Of a stretch of DNA of 64,000 bases, positions 63,526 through 64,000 are shown in pieces. Source of the stretch: Chlamydiales bacterium (GTDB lineage Bacteria > Chlamydiota > Chlamydiia > Chlamydiales > Simkaniaceae); the NCBI GenBank assembly GCA_024233395.1, contig JACKPR010000004.1, positions 124,001 through 188,000 on the forward strand. Reading direction: 5' to 3'. Both the position numbers and the translations under genes were made by a program. Within the stretch, counting starts at the first letter, position 1. Every line of letters begins with the position of its first letter. A model generated the notes under the pieces. The model had not been told where the DNA came from. It was given only the letters and a program-made list of their open reading frames with translations, and did no database searches.

Positions 63526-64000
63526 AATAGTGAAAATGGAAGGTGATAGGTCAGGCGCGCAGTCACTGCATGTTTAGGAAAACAATGCGCATAAAGGCGA
63601 TAAGCTCCTTCTAAGCTTAGGCTCCCCCAAATCCGAAAGAGATAGGTATAGTTAAGGCCTAGGTCAATCGAGCGGTGAGCAATTTTTGCATAACCGTTAA
63701 AGTCGTTGATATTTATACTATGTCGATGGCCTAACCCAACATAAGATTCTGTAAAGGCTTTGAGGACATGTCTCTGCTGAAATTTCATCTCAGCTGCAAT
63801 TAAAGGACGAACCCATGGCATCCCTCGGTTAGCAATTCCCACACCAAAAAATCCCCAAAAACGAAAGAGCCAGTTGTAGGTTTTATCAATCTCTTTCCCC
63901 ATCGCTGCTCCAAGTTCAAGATTCCCCTGAGCATGATAAGGAACACTTACATCGCGAAGAGATCGCGTCGGTACATAAAATCCTTGCAGTCCCACTGATA
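63522..64000 (-). CDS. partial outer-membrane beta-barrel-like protein
   Basis: The frame is open through the right edge of the window, so the N-terminus is outside; the GTG at 63995 is probably internal. About 159 residues visible, with alternating aromatic strands (NWLFRFWGFFGVGIANRG, GLNYTYLFRIWGSLSLEGAY) and a terminal YHLPFSLF ending in Phe, as outer-membrane barrels do. Family not recognised. Confidence 0.6.
   Translation of the reverse strand, partial: SVGLQGFYVPTRSLRDVSVPYHAQGNLELGAAMGKEIDKTYNWLFRFWGFFGVGIANRGMPWVRPLIAAEMKFQQRHVLKAFTESYVGLGHRHSININDFNGYAKIAHRSIDLGLNYTYLFRIWGSLSLEGAYRLYAHCFPKHAVTARLTYHLPFSLF

Overview
The window looks like chromosome from a low-GC, Gram-negative member of the Chlamydiae outside Chlamydiaceae, most likely Simkania-like. 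Three things point there. First, a single 1875-residue UvrA carries four ABC ATPase cores, an arrangement known from chlamydiae. Second, two gene blocks keep the chlamydial order as I remember it: tpiA | xseA-xseB-dxs ... pyk ... uvrA, and cydAB | cdaA-cdaR ... lpxL. Third, there is a large family of cysteine-poor MOMP-like porins of the Legionella-OMP type. The species assignment is inference from gene content; no search was run.

Layout. 1-3082: the end of lptD, then three small proteins read leftward at the end of the tpiA-secG-def operon (to 4738). 5000-9313: rightward xseA-xseB-dxs-nadK. 9567-14604: tandem array of four MOMP-like porins. 14686-17083: cytochrome bd oxidase (cydB, cydA, leftward). 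17451-22574: rightward operon for c-di-AMP synthesis (cdaA, cdaR), LPS core and lipid A assembly (WaaG-like transferase, LpxL) and rsmE. 22571-26615: a hypothetical, pyruvate kinase and an Inc-like two-helix membrane protein. 26708-32453: uvrA and the SRP RNA gene. 32518-35191: an Rpn-type PD-(D/E)XK protein, a hairpin-rich leader, a small protein and a lone porin. 35358-44347: two giant unrecognised proteins (1103 and about 1621 residues) flanking mazG. 44352-45932: a Nudix hydrolase and a BioD/DRTGG protein. 45939-47660: a divergent pair of probable host-directed effectors, one a papain-fold (Tox-PL-like) protein and one with a U-box-like and a Sel1-like region. 47665-54873: cupin, heptosyltransferase, peptide transporter, patatin phospholipase, RluA-type synthase, pepA and ssb. 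54975-57558: two more MOMP-like porins. 57706-64000: a 601-residue hypothetical, lgt, rlmH, small membrane proteins, a YacL-type PIN-TRAM protein, acpS and a partial outer-membrane protein.

How it fits together: much of the window builds the envelope (LptD, lipid A and core transferases, Lgt, SecG, eight or more beta-barrels). The rest is housekeeping metabolism and repair, plus a scatter of proteins with the look of host-interaction factors.

Two cross-cutting observations matter to anyone using this annotation. (1) Seven genes carry eight single-base frameshifts, six of them in runs of four or more identical bases and two in dinucleotides (TT and GG). They include the essential tpiA, dxs and pyk. 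I read this as sequence error rather than gene decay, and give restored coordinates. (2) Several intergenic gaps hold long imperfect inverted repeats that look like MITEs (4792-4957, 9308-9470 with a short relative at 38668-38712, 60353-60522, 34037-34096). No transposase gene, CRISPR array or tRNA was recognised.
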